A stretch of 64,000 nucleotides of DNA. It comes from Mangrovimonas spongiae (GTDB lineage Bacteria > Bacteroidota > Bacteroidia > Flavobacteriales > Flavobacteriaceae). The translations under genes were made by a program, and so were the position numbers. The notes under the pieces are model-generated. The model made no database searches. It worked only from the letters and a program-made list of their open reading frames with translations, and had not been told where the DNA came from. Shown here piece after piece: positions 44,593 through 53,306 of the stretch; position 1 is the first letter of the stretch, and every line of letters begins with the position of its first letter. The stretch covers positions 62,001-126,000 of the forward strand of contig NZ_RWBG01000001.1 of assembly GCF_003944795.1 (NCBI RefSeq), given 5' to 3'.

Positions 44593-46109
44593 AAACATAC
44601 GATGTTGTTATAATAGGAAGCGGTTTAGGCGGATTGGTTTCTGCACTTATTTTAGCCAAAGAAGGTTACCGTGTTTGTGTTTTAGAAAAAAATCAACAAT
44701 TTGGGGGTAACCTACAAACATTCTCTAGAAACAAAACCATTTTCGATACTGGTGTACATTACATAGGCGGCTTGGAAAAAGGGCAAAATCTACATTCGCT
44801 TTTTCATTTTTTAGGTATCATGAAGGACCTCAACCTTAAAAAAATGGATGAAGATGGCTTTGATATTATAACTTTTGACGACGACCCTAATGAATACCCA
44901 CAAGCGCAAAGCTATTCTAATTTTAAAGCACAACTTTTAAACTATTTCCCCGAAGAAGCCCAAGCTATAGAGGCTTATTGTGATAAAATGGCTTCGGTTT
45001 GCGATAAATTTCCTCTTTACAACTTAAAAAAAGGAGCGCCCTATGACTTATCAGTATTCCAAGAATCGGCAAAAGAGGTTATCGATAAGTTAACTAAAAA
45101 CGAGACCTTAAAAGCTGTTTTAGCAGGATCTAACTATTTATATGCTGGAGAAGGCAATAAAACGCCGTTTTATGTTCACGCCCTTTCTATTAATTCCTAC
45201 ATAAAAAGTGCTTACAGATGTGTTAACGGTGGTAGCCAAATAACAAAGCTTCTTATCAAACAAATTAAAGCTTTTGGTGGCGATGTGTTTAAACACCATG
45301 AAGTTTTAAAAATTACTACTAAAAATAAATCAGTACATAATGTTATTTGTACTAATGGGAGTGAATTTTCGGGAAACACATTTATATCTAATATAGAGCC
45401 TAAACTCACGCTAAAAATGATAGGCGATAGCCCATTAAAAAAGGCTTATATAAATAGAATTAACACCATAGAAAACACCATTGCTGCTTTTAGCGTTTAT
45501 ATTGTTTTTAAACCTCATACATTTAAATATTTCAATAAAAATTATTACCATTTTAAAAGTAAAGAATGCGTTTGGAATTCGCATAACTACACTCAGGAAA
45601 CATGGCCAGAAGGCTATATGATTTCGTTAGGCGTTAAAAAAAATGCTTCAGAGTTTGCCGAAAACATGACTGTAATGACCTACATGCGATACGACGAAGT
45701 AAAACCTTGGGAACATACCACAAATACCGTTGCTAAAAAAAATGATCGTGGTGAAACCTACGAAGCTTTCAAGCAGCAAAAAACAGAAAAGGTACTTGAT
45801 GAAATAGAAAAAAAATTTCCAAATATAAGATCGTGCATTCAAGAGGTTTATGCCTCAACACCTCTTTCTTACCGCGACTATATTGGTTCGCATAATGGCG
45901 GCATGTATGGATATGCTAAAGATGTTAATAAACCTATGCAAGCCATAGTTTCTCCCAAAACTAAAATAGATAACTTATTGTTTACAGGACAAAGCTTAAA
46001 CATGCATGGTATTTTAGGCGTTACTATTGGTGCTGTTATTACGTGTTCGCAGTTACTTGGTATGGACTATTTAGTCGATAAAATTGTAGCAGCCAATCAA
46101 AAAACATAG
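44589..46109 (+). CDS. phytoene desaturase-like (CrtI/RetSat) FAD oxidoreductase
   Basis: A 506-residue flavoprotein. The N-terminal dinucleotide motif is VVIIGSGLGGLVSALILAKEGYRV, followed by EKNQQFGGNLQTF. Near the C-terminus LLFTGQSLNMHGILGVTIGA is the FAD-contacting block of the phytoene dehydrogenase family. In aryl polyene and flexirubin clusters it could adjust the oxidation state of the polyene or resorcinol moiety; carotenoid substrates are unlikely here as no crtB or crtE is present. Confidence 0.9.
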   Translation: MKTYDVVIIGSGLGGLVSALILAKEGYRVCVLEKNQQFGGNLQTFSRNKTIFDTGVHYIGGLEKGQNLHSLFHFLGIMKDLNLKKMDEDGFDIITFDDDPNEYPQAQSYSNFKAQLLNYFPEEAQAIEAYCDKMASVCDKFPLYNLKKGAPYDLSVFQESAKEVIDKLTKNETLKAVLAGSNYLYAGEGNKTPFYVHALSINSYIKSAYRCVNGGSQITKLLIKQIKAFGGDVFKHHEVLKITTKNKSVHNVICTNGSEFSGNTFISNIEPKLTLKMIGDSPLKKAYINRINTIENTIAAFSVYIVFKPHTFKYFNKNYYHFKSKECVWNSHNYTQETWPEGYMISLGVKKNASEFAENMTVMTYMRYDEVKPWEHTTNTVAKKNDRGETYEAFKQQKTEKVLDEIEKKFPNIRSCIQEVYASTPLSYRDYIGSHNGGMYGYAKDVNKPMQAIVSPKTKIDNLLFTGQSLNMHGILGVTIGAVITCSQLLGMDYLVDKIVAANQKT

Positions 46110-46183
46110 TTCACTGTAAATATAAATTCGGTAATCGTTAACTTGCACCTATATTTTAAAAATTGATTTTTGAGTTCTAAAAT

Positions 46184-47866
46184 ATGAATCTATTCAAAAA
46201 ACTATCTCATTACAACATCGTCGTAGCACTCTTGCTATTCGTACTATCTTCTTGTGGTGTCTCAAAATCGCTTCACGATGTTCCTAATGTTAGTCAGTAT
46301 GATAATCATATCCCTAATAGAACACAATTATCCGATTCTTCTTATATTTTAAAAACAAATTACGTTACCAAAAACAAGCAAGGCCAATGGGAATTATTTG
46401 TAGATGGTAACCCACTACAAATAGGCCTAAAAACAGGCTATTTAACCAAAGAGCTGTTTGTAAAACAAGAAGACGCTTTTTTAAGTAAAGTTGATGACAT
46501 TGTACCTTCTAAAACCAAGCAATATTTACTACGAAAAATGCTCGCTTGGTACAATCGTAAAATGTATTTACACGTTCCCGAAGAATATAAAACAGAAATT
46601 TACGGCCTTTCTAAATACGCTGGCGACAAATACGACTATGTTGCCGATGATTATCTTCGCGTGTTATATTTACATGGCGCACACGATATTGGTCACGCCT
46701 TTCAGGACTTGGCTTTAGTAGGGTGTTCGTCGTTTGCTGCCTGGGGCGATAAAACAGAGGGTGGAAGCTTAATTATAGGAAGGAACTTCGATTTTTATGC
46801 TGGCGATGCCTTCTCCAAAGAAAAAATAATTGCTTTTGTAACCCCAACCAAAGGGCATAAATTTATGTCGGTAACTTGGCCTGGAATGATTGGCGTAGTA
46901 TCGGGTATGAACGATGCCGGACTGACTGTTACTATAAATGCGGGAAAATCTAAAATTCCGTTAGTAGCCAAAACCCCAATATCTATTGTGACACGGGAAA
47001 TATTACAGTATGCGGCAAATATCGACGAAGCCATTGCTATTGCTAAAAAGCGACAAGTGTTTGTCTCCGAGTCGATTTTTATAGGAAGTGCTCAAGATAA
47101 TCGTGCTATCACCATAGAAATGGCACCTCATAATTTAGGCATTTACGACGTTGAAAACACCTCGCAGTTAATTTGTTCTAATCACTTTCAAAGTGAGGCT
47201 TTTAAAAATGATGAAAGAAACCTAAAACACATGGCAGAGAGTCATTCTATGTATCGTTACCAACGCATGGAAGAATTATTAAGCAATATTCAAAAATTAA
47301 CACCTCGAAAGGCGGTCGATATCCTTCGTAATAAAAAAGGATTAAACGATAAAACTATAGGTTATGGTAACGAAAAAGCTCTCAATCAACTTTTAGCGCA
47401 TCATGGCATTGTGTTTAAACCTAAGCAAGGGTTAGTTTGGGTATCATCAAATCCGTATCAATTAGGAGAGTTTGTCGCCTATAATTTAAACGAGGTGTTT
47501 AAAAATGCACCTAAAAACACTAACGCAAAGTCCTTGCAAAAGGCACAACTAAATATTGAAGAAGACCCGTTTCTTTACTCAAAAGCCTATCAAGATTACG
47601 AACGTTATCGCGTGTTAAGTCGTGACATAGCTTTAGCTATAAAAAATGATGATCATATAGCTCCAGATACGATTAATGAATTTAAACGCACAAATCCAGA
47701 GTTTTGGGAAGTTCATTATTTAATAGGACGCTATTATTACGAAAAAAAATACTATACTGCTGCGTTAAACAGCTTTAAAGAAGCTTTAACAAAAGAAATT
47801 ACAACCGTTCCAAATCGTCTTGAGGTTGAAGACTATATTAAAAAATTAAACAGGAAAGTAAACTAG
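46184..47866 (+). CDS. C45 (acyltransferase/AAT) family lipoprotein
   Basis: A 560-residue lipoprotein (lipobox LSSC in the first ~25 residues). The central domain is an Ntn-hydrolase of the acyl-CoA:6-aminopenicillanate acyltransferase type. Its nucleophile would be Cys181 in ALVGCSSFAAWG, followed by SLIIGRNFDF and SGMNDAGLTVTINAG. Members self-cleave before the Cys and transfer or hydrolyse acyl groups. The C-terminal ~90 residues are TPR-like helices. As a surface or periplasmic acyltransferase within the pigment operon it is a second candidate for ester formation. A 74-bp gap precedes it. Confidence 0.87.
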   Translation: MNLFKKLSHYNIVVALLLFVLSSCGVSKSLHDVPNVSQYDNHIPNRTQLSDSSYILKTNYVTKNKQGQWELFVDGNPLQIGLKTGYLTKELFVKQEDAFLSKVDDIVPSKTKQYLLRKMLAWYNRKMYLHVPEEYKTEIYGLSKYAGDKYDYVADDYLRVLYLHGAHDIGHAFQDLALVGCSSFAAWGDKTEGGSLIIGRNFDFYAGDAFSKEKIIAFVTPTKGHKFMSVTWPGMIGVVSGMNDAGLTVTINAGKSKIPLVAKTPISIVTREILQYAANIDEAIAIAKKRQVFVSESIFIGSAQDNRAITIEMAPHNLGIYDVENTSQLICSNHFQSEAFKNDERNLKHMAESHSMYRYQRMEELLSNIQKLTPRKAVDILRNKKGLNDKTIGYGNEKALNQLLAHHGIVFKPKQGLVWVSSNPYQLGEFVAYNLNEVFKNAPKNTNAKSLQKAQLNIEEDPFLYSKAYQDYERYRVLSRDIALAIKNDDHIAPDTINEFKRTNPEFWEVHYLIGRYYYEKKYYTAALNSFKEALTKEITTVPNRLEVEDYIKKLNRKVN

Positions 47867-49156
47867 ATGATTCCAGAGATAGAAAAAGCATCGTTACAAG
47901 AAATACAAACGTTTCAGGAAGGCAAACTTCAGGAACTACTGTCGTATGTTAACACAAACTCTAAGTACTACAAACGTGTTTTTAATGAAAAAAATATTGA
48001 TCTTAACGCGATAAAAACACTGGACGACCTAGCCAAACTTCCTGTTACTACAAAAGACGATTTACAACAATACAACGACGATTTTTTATGTGTTCCTAAA
48101 TCTAAAATCATTGATTACGTAACCACCTCGGGAACGCTTGGCGACCCCGTAACATTTGCCTTAACCGATAAAGATTTAGACCGTTTAGCCTATAACGAAG
48201 CCATTTCTTTTGCTTGCGCTGGCATTACAGCTAACGATGTGTTACAGCTAACAACCACTATAGACAGAAGGTTTATGGCTGGATTAGCCTATTTTTTAGG
48301 CGTTAGAAAATTAGGCGCTGGAATTATTCGTGTTGGAGCAGGTGTTCCAGAATTACAATGGGATTCCATCTTAAAATTTAAACCTAGCTACCTTATTGTC
48401 GTACCGTCATTTTTATTAAAACTTATAGAATACGCCAAACAACATAATATCGATGTAAATACTTCTGGTATAAAAGGAGCTATTTGTATTGGCGAATCGT
48501 TGAGAAATCAAGATTTCACACTAAACACTTTAGCACAAAAAATCACTTCGCAATGGGATATTGAATTATTTTCTACCTACGCCTCCACCGAAATGAATAC
48601 CGCTTTTACCGAATGTGAAGCGCAACAAGGTGGACACCATCATCCTGAATTAATTATTGTTGAAATTTTAGACGACAACAACCAACCAGTTCCTAAAAAT
48701 CATGTTGGCGAACTTACCATAACTACTTTAGGTGTTGAAGGTATGCCACTGTTACGATTTAAAACTGGCGATATGGTAAAAGCACATACCAATGCATGTA
48801 CTTGCGGACGAAATACCTTACGATTAGGTCCTGTTATTGGCAGAAAAAAACAAATGATTAAGTACAAAGGAACGACCTTGTATCCGCCAGCCATGGACAA
48901 TATTTTAAACGATTTTAACGACGTGCAAAGCTACGTTATAGAAATCTCGCATAACAACATTGGTACCGACGAAATTTGTATTAAAATAGCTTCTAAAAAC
49001 ACTTCAGAAGAGGTGCAACACCGTATAAAAGATCATTTTAGAGCTAAGCTTCGTGTAAGTCCGAAAATCGAATTTCACGATAGTAAAACCATCCAAAAAT
49101 TACAGTTTCCTAAAATGAGTAGAAAACCCATTTTAGTCATCGACAAAAGAAAATAA
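47867..49156 (+). CDS. phenylacetate-CoA ligase-like adenylating enzyme (aryl acid:ACP ligase)
   Basis: A 429-residue adenylate-forming enzyme of the PaaK group. The phosphate loop is DYVTTSGTLGDPVTFAL, the A5 region is STYASTEMNTAFTEC, and LLRFKTGDMVKAH is A7. A Cys cluster (HTNACTCGRN) stands where PaaK has its variant loop, and RKKQMIKYKGTTLYP leads to the C-terminal lid. It likely activates 4-coumarate, made by the ammonia-lyase at the other end of the operon, and loads it on ACP or CoA. Start ATG immediately follows the previous stop. Confidence 0.9.
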   Translation: MIPEIEKASLQEIQTFQEGKLQELLSYVNTNSKYYKRVFNEKNIDLNAIKTLDDLAKLPVTTKDDLQQYNDDFLCVPKSKIIDYVTTSGTLGDPVTFALTDKDLDRLAYNEAISFACAGITANDVLQLTTTIDRRFMAGLAYFLGVRKLGAGIIRVGAGVPELQWDSILKFKPSYLIVVPSFLLKLIEYAKQHNIDVNTSGIKGAICIGESLRNQDFTLNTLAQKITSQWDIELFSTYASTEMNTAFTECEAQQGGHHHPELIIVEILDDNNQPVPKNHVGELTITTLGVEGMPLLRFKTGDMVKAHTNACTCGRNTLRLGPVIGRKKQMIKYKGTTLYPPAMDNILNDFNDVQSYVIEISHNNIGTDEICIKIASKNTSEEVQHRIKDHFRAKLRVSPKIEFHDSKTIQKLQFPKMSRKPILVIDKRK

Positions 49157-49181
49157 ACACCACATTTTTTTCAACCCTAAG

Positions 49182-49208
49182 CCTTACAAGTGTTTGTAAG
49201 GTTTTTTT
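49182..49208 (+). terminator. terminator at the end of the flexirubin operon
   Basis: Stem CCTTACA (49182-49188) and TGTAAGG (49195-49201) with a 6-base loop, followed by seven Ts. It is the first clear intrinsic terminator after about 31 kb of plus-strand genes. Confidence 0.9.
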
Positions 49209-49341
49209 ATGATTTGAGGTGACAAAAAGGAGACAATGTTGATAAATTGTTAAGAAGAAATTTCAAGACACCTCATTTCATTTAGAATAATTTATGACTT
49301 TTATATCATAGTTAATCCTATTAATCCTAACCCATTTTTTC

Positions 49342-50616
49342 ATGGAAATTTTACACATCACTAAAAGAAATTTTAGCCGTAAACCCTTCGAGTTAAGCAA
49401 AATAACAAATGCTATTTTAAAAGCTATGAAGGCTGTAGATAACGGTGAAGCAGCAGATGCTCAACTTATCGCAAACAAGGTTCACGACGTTTTACTAGAA
49501 CGTAAAAAACAAGATACCGACTATGTACCAACCGTTGAAGAGGTGCAAGATGTTGTAGAAGAAAAACTCATGGAAAGTGCCTTTCATGATGTTGCCAAAG
49601 CATACATTCTTTACAGAAATAAACAAGCCCTTAGTCGTAAGAGTAACATTTTTGAAAAACGGGTTAATTTAAAACCTTACGAGTACCCACAATTATACGA
49701 TTATGTGCCAGCAATAAGACACTCGTATTGGATTCATACCGAATTTAACTTTACCAGCGATATTCAAGATTTTAAATCTAATCTTAGCGATGTAGAAAAA
49801 ACGGCTATTAAAAATACCATGTTAGCTATTTCTCAAATAGAAGTAGCGGTCAAAACATTCTGGGGCGATATTTATCACAGAATGCCAAAACCAGAAATTG
49901 GATCGGTTGGCGCTACATTTGCCGAAAGTGAAGTAAGACACCACGATGCTTACTCACATTTATTAGAAATTTTAGGATTAAATAAAGAGTTTGAAGAGTT
50001 AAAGAAAAAACCTGTTATCATGAAACGGGTACAATATTTAGAAACTGCTCTTAAAAACGCCAAAAGCGAAAATAACCAAGAATACGCCGAGTCTATTTTA
50101 TTATTCTCATTGTTTATCGAGCATGTATCGTTATTCTCGCAATTCTTAATCATTATGGCATTCAACAAGCATAAAAATATGCTTAAAGGAATTTCCAATG
50201 TAGTGGAAGCGACTTCTAAAGAAGAGCAAATTCATGGCGATTTCGGGATCGATATCATCAACATTATAAAAGACGAACACCCAGAATGGTTCGACGATAA
50301 CTACAACACCATGATTCAAGATTTATGTAAAGATGCTTTTATTGCCGAAAGTAAAATTATAGACTGGATTTTTGAAGATGGTGAACTAGATTTCTTACCA
50401 AAAAATGTCGTAAACGAGTTTATTAAAAACCGTTTTAACAAATCTCTGGAAAGCATTGGTATAAATAAAGTATTTGATATTGATGAAAACCTATTAACAC
50501 AAACCGAATGGTTTGACGACGAAATTATTGGCACCAAACACGGCGACTTTTTCGTAAAAAGGTCTATTAACTATAGTAAAAGAACACAAAGTATAACTAG
50601 CGACGATTTATTCTAA
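49342..50616 (+). CDS. nrdB: class I ribonucleotide reductase beta subunit with N-terminal ATP-cone
   Basis: A 424-residue radical-generating subunit. Residues 1-95 form an ATP-cone (HITKRNFSRKPFELSKITNAI ... EVQDVVEEKLME), normally found on NrdA. The ferritin-like domain holds carboxylate ligand Glu167, then ESEVRHHDAY with Glu197, His200 and Tyr204 at the spacing of the E. coli metal ligands and radical tyrosine. The family was described from Leeuwenhoekiella blandensis, where the cone on NrdB controls activity through dATP-induced oligomerisation. Start ATG gives MEILHITKRNF. nrdA follows 24 bp downstream. Confidence 0.94.
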   Translation: MEILHITKRNFSRKPFELSKITNAILKAMKAVDNGEAADAQLIANKVHDVLLERKKQDTDYVPTVEEVQDVVEEKLMESAFHDVAKAYILYRNKQALSRKSNIFEKRVNLKPYEYPQLYDYVPAIRHSYWIHTEFNFTSDIQDFKSNLSDVEKTAIKNTMLAISQIEVAVKTFWGDIYHRMPKPEIGSVGATFAESEVRHHDAYSHLLEILGLNKEFEELKKKPVIMKRVQYLETALKNAKSENNQEYAESILLFSLFIEHVSLFSQFLIIMAFNKHKNMLKGISNVVEATSKEEQIHGDFGIDIINIIKDEHPEWFDDNYNTMIQDLCKDAFIAESKIIDWIFEDGELDFLPKNVVNEFIKNRFNKSLESIGINKVFDIDENLLTQTEWFDDEIIGTKHGDFFVKRSINYSKRTQSITSDDLF

Positions 50617-50640
50617 AAATTAACCCTCAACCACAACCTT

Positions 50641-52425
50641 ATGGAGAACAAAACTATCAACCATCAGCCGCAATCACAAGAACAAAACAGTACAACCAAT
50701 CCCCTAGTAAATGCCAGAAAAGAGTATTTAGCCAATACCAATACTGAAGGTGGATTTGAATGGTTAAATGAATTTAGCCAGAAATTTTTAGAATCAGGAT
50801 ACCTTACCGAAGGGGTGTCGCCTAAACAACGTATCCGAGAAATTGCCGATAGAGCTGAGCAAATTCTTCAAATACCAGGATATTCCGATAAGTTTTACAA
50901 CTATATGTCCGAAGGCTTTTTCTCATTAGCATCGCCAGTATGGTCGAACTTTGGAAAAGAACGCGGATTACCTATTAGTTGTTTTGGATCGCATATAGAC
51001 GATGATATGGGAAACATTCTCTACACGCAATCCGAAGTAGGCATGATGTCTAAACTTGGTGGTGGTACATCGGGGTTTTTTGGTAAAATTCGTCATCGTG
51101 GTGCGCCAGTAAAAAACAATGGGCAAGCTTCTGGAGCGGTTCATATTATGCAGTTATTTGAATCTATGGTCGATGTGGTTAGCCAAGGTTCTGTACGTCG
51201 TGGACGCTTTTCTCCATACTTACCTATAGAGCATCCAGATGTTAAAGAATTTTTAGAAATTGGTACCGAAGGTAACCCTATACAACAATTAACGCATGGC
51301 GTAACAGTAACCAGCAAGTGGATGCAAGAGATGATTGATGGCGATGTTGAAAAACGTACCACTTGGGCAAAAGTACTACAAAGTCGTGGCGAAATGGGGT
51401 ATCCATATGTGTTCTTTACCGATAACGCCAACAATGGTAAGCCAGAGGTTTATAAGGACAAAAAACACGACATTTATGCGAGTAACTTATGTACAGAAAT
51501 TATGTTACCATCAAACGATAACTGGTCGTTTGTATGTGTGCTATCTAGCGTAAACGTGTTACACTACGATAAATGGAAAAATACCGATGCTGTAGAAACC
51601 ATGGTGTATTTCTTAGATGCAGTAATTACAGAATTTGTAGAAAAATTAGAAAGCTATCGTGACTCATCAAATAGAGACGATCGTCAAACCTTCTTATTTA
51701 TGGAGCGCGCCTATAATTTTGCTAAAGAAAACCGCGCCTTAGGGTTAGGCGTTTTAGGATGGCACTCCTTATTACAGTCTAAAATGCATGCCTTTAATAG
51801 CCAAGAAGCCTATAATTTAAATCGTGAAATCTTTAAAACCATAAAAGAGCGCTCTTACAAAGCTTCAGAAGAGCTAGCGCAAAAATTTGGAGAACCCGAA
51901 GTGTTAAAAGGTTACGGCCGTAGAAATGCCACCTTAAACGCTATTGCACCTACAACCTCATCGGCATTTATTTTAGGGCAAGTATCGCAAGGAATAGAGC
52001 CTATCTGGTCTAACATTTATGTTAAGGATATTGCTAAAATAAAAACCACGATAAAAAATCCATTCTTAGAAGCTTTATTAGAAGAAAAGGGGCAAAATAC
52101 GACCGAAGTATGGCGTAGCATAAGAGATATGGACGGCTCTGTGCAACATTTAGAGTTTTTAACCGAAAATGAAAAAGCGGTGTTTAAAACCTATTCCGAA
52201 ATAGATCAGCTTGATGTTATTTACCATGCTGCAGGAAGACAAGAGTTTATAGACCAAGGCCAATCGGTAAACATTATTGTGCACCCAGAAATGCCGGTTA
52301 AAGAAATTAATAACATTCATGTGACCGCTTGGAAACTTGGGTTAAAATCGTTGTATTACCAACACAGTATGAATGCGGCACAAAAATTTAAGCAGAAAAA
52401 AGAATGTACAAGTTGCGAAGCGTAA
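50641..52425 (+). CDS. nrdA: class I ribonucleotide reductase alpha subunit lacking an ATP-cone
   Basis: A 594-residue catalytic subunit, short because the N-terminal ATP-cone is absent and moved to NrdB. Catalytic landmarks are PISCFGSHIDD (Cys114, first redox Cys), LGGGTSGFFGKIR, SNLCTEIMLPS (the radical Cys and Glu), NAIAPTTSSAFILG and the C-terminal tail KKECTSCEA with the CxxC that re-reduces the active site. It makes deoxynucleotides from ribonucleoside diphosphates with NrdB. A strong terminator follows. Confidence 0.95.
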   Translation: MENKTINHQPQSQEQNSTTNPLVNARKEYLANTNTEGGFEWLNEFSQKFLESGYLTEGVSPKQRIREIADRAEQILQIPGYSDKFYNYMSEGFFSLASPVWSNFGKERGLPISCFGSHIDDDMGNILYTQSEVGMMSKLGGGTSGFFGKIRHRGAPVKNNGQASGAVHIMQLFESMVDVVSQGSVRRGRFSPYLPIEHPDVKEFLEIGTEGNPIQQLTHGVTVTSKWMQEMIDGDVEKRTTWAKVLQSRGEMGYPYVFFTDNANNGKPEVYKDKKHDIYASNLCTEIMLPSNDNWSFVCVLSSVNVLHYDKWKNTDAVETMVYFLDAVITEFVEKLESYRDSSNRDDRQTFLFMERAYNFAKENRALGLGVLGWHSLLQSKMHAFNSQEAYNLNREIFKTIKERSYKASEELAQKFGEPEVLKGYGRRNATLNAIAPTTSSAFILGQVSQGIEPIWSNIYVKDIAKIKTTIKNPFLEALLEEKGQNTTEVWRSIRDMDGSVQHLEFLTENEKAVFKTYSEIDQLDVIYHAAGRQEFIDQGQSVNIIVHPEMPVKEINNIHVTAWKLGLKSLYYQHSMNAAQKFKQKKECTSCEA

Positions 52426-52444
52426 CGACTAACTAAACCTATAA

Positions 52445-52478
52445 AAAACGCCTATCTATTTTTTTAGATAGGCGTTTT
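52445..52478 (+). terminator. terminator after nrdA
   Basis: A 14-bp perfect stem AAAACGCCTATCTA / TAGATAGGCGTTTT with a six-T loop, 20 bp after the nrdA stop. Confidence 0.93.
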
Positions 52479-52611
52479 ATTGTGAATTCAATTGTGCTTA
52501 TTAATACAACTAAAGTATTACCCTGTTACTTAATAGCAAAAACATTAAAAAAAACATAAGCACCCCCTCTTCACACTAAAAATTAATAACATATCTGTAT
52601 CTGAGAAGGAT

Positions 52612-53121
52612 TTATAAAAAGTTTCCTTTCTCATCAGTTTTTACTCTAATGGTCTTATCGCCATTTTCTAATTTCATTTTATACACTTGTTTAGAGTTTT
52701 CATCACCTCTTCTATAGCTTACTTTATAAATATCTCCTGTAACTGCCCAATTTGGAAATCTGGCATATACTGCCTTACTAATAGCTTTGGGGAGCGCAAT
52801 GTTTTTAAACCGTTCTATAGTTTTTGTAATGTGTCCATCTTCATCATATTCGGCAACAATGGAACCTTGCGGAATATAAAATGATATAATATAAGTATCA
52901 TATTCATCGCTATATAAATCAGATCCTTTTAAATCATAATTGGCTACTTTTCTTTCGAGAAATTTTACTGCTATAGGAGCATCTTTATTTCCAACGGTTT
53001 TAAGGTATTTGTAATTAGAAACAATAAGCTCTACTTCGGAGAGCTCTATAATGGGTTGTGAGAACCCTAAGGTCGAACTTTCAATTGCAGCTATAACTAG
53101 CCAAATCCAAATATTTTTCAT
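52612..53121 (-). CDS. small exported PepSY-like protein
   Basis: A 169-residue protein with a signal peptide (MKNIWIWLVIAAIESSTLGFSQ). The mature region alternates short helices and strands. The last third, ALPKAISKAVYARFPNWAVT then KQVYKMKLENGDKTIRVKTD and GNFL, matches the PepSY-like/BLIP-like repeats of periplasmic proteins in Bacteroidota. The binding partner is unknown. It is preceded by a degenerate copy of the Crp/Fnr-type promoter of this region and is divergent from the 53307 lipoprotein gene. Confidence 0.75.
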   Translation of the reverse strand: MKNIWIWLVIAAIESSTLGFSQPIIELSEVELIVSNYKYLKTVGNKDAPIAVKFLERKVANYDLKGSDLYSDEYDTYIISFYIPQGSIVAEYDEDGHITKTIERFKNIALPKAISKAVYARFPNWAVTGDIYKVSYRRGDENSKQVYKMKLENGDKTIRVKTDEKGNFL

Positions 53122-53147
53122 GACATTTAATTTTAAATGATGTGCCT

Positions 53148-53190
53148 TAAAATTAAGGAAGAAAGCATATTATAATAATGACCTTAATCG
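53148..53190 (-). promoter_or_regulatory. Crp/Fnr-type box (one mismatch) and -7 element of the 52612 gene
   Basis: Read toward the gene the box is CGATTAAGGTCA (53179-53190), with one mismatch to TGA-N6-TCA. The -7 element is TAATTTTA (53148-53155), its first base 29.5 bp from the box centre. The leader before the ATG at 53121 would be about 20 nt. Confidence 0.5.
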
Positions 53191-53244
53191 CACTGTAAAT
53201 GACATTGGTCTTTCCTTGCCATAATGCAAAATCCTTCTACTTAA

Positions 53245-53287
53245 TGACGAATATCACTTTTATACGTCTAGCATCTTAATACCTTAG
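53245..53287 (+). promoter_or_regulatory. Crp/Fnr-type box and -7 element of the 53307 gene
   Basis: Box TGACGAATATCA (53245-53256), -7 element TACCTTAG (53280-53287), centre-to-element distance 29.5 bp. The leader before the ATG at 53307 would be about 15 nt. A further near-box TGACATTGGTCT lies at 53200-53211. Confidence 0.6.
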
Positions 53288-53306
53288 AAGATGATTTTTC
53301 ATAAAA

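Noticed and set aside
49233-49250. ACAAT-N8-ATTGT inverted repeat containing a DnaA-box-like TGTTGATAA upstream of nrdB
   Set aside because: One DnaA-box match with a mismatch and a five-base dyad are too likely by chance in AT-rich DNA; no NrdR box could be confirmed.
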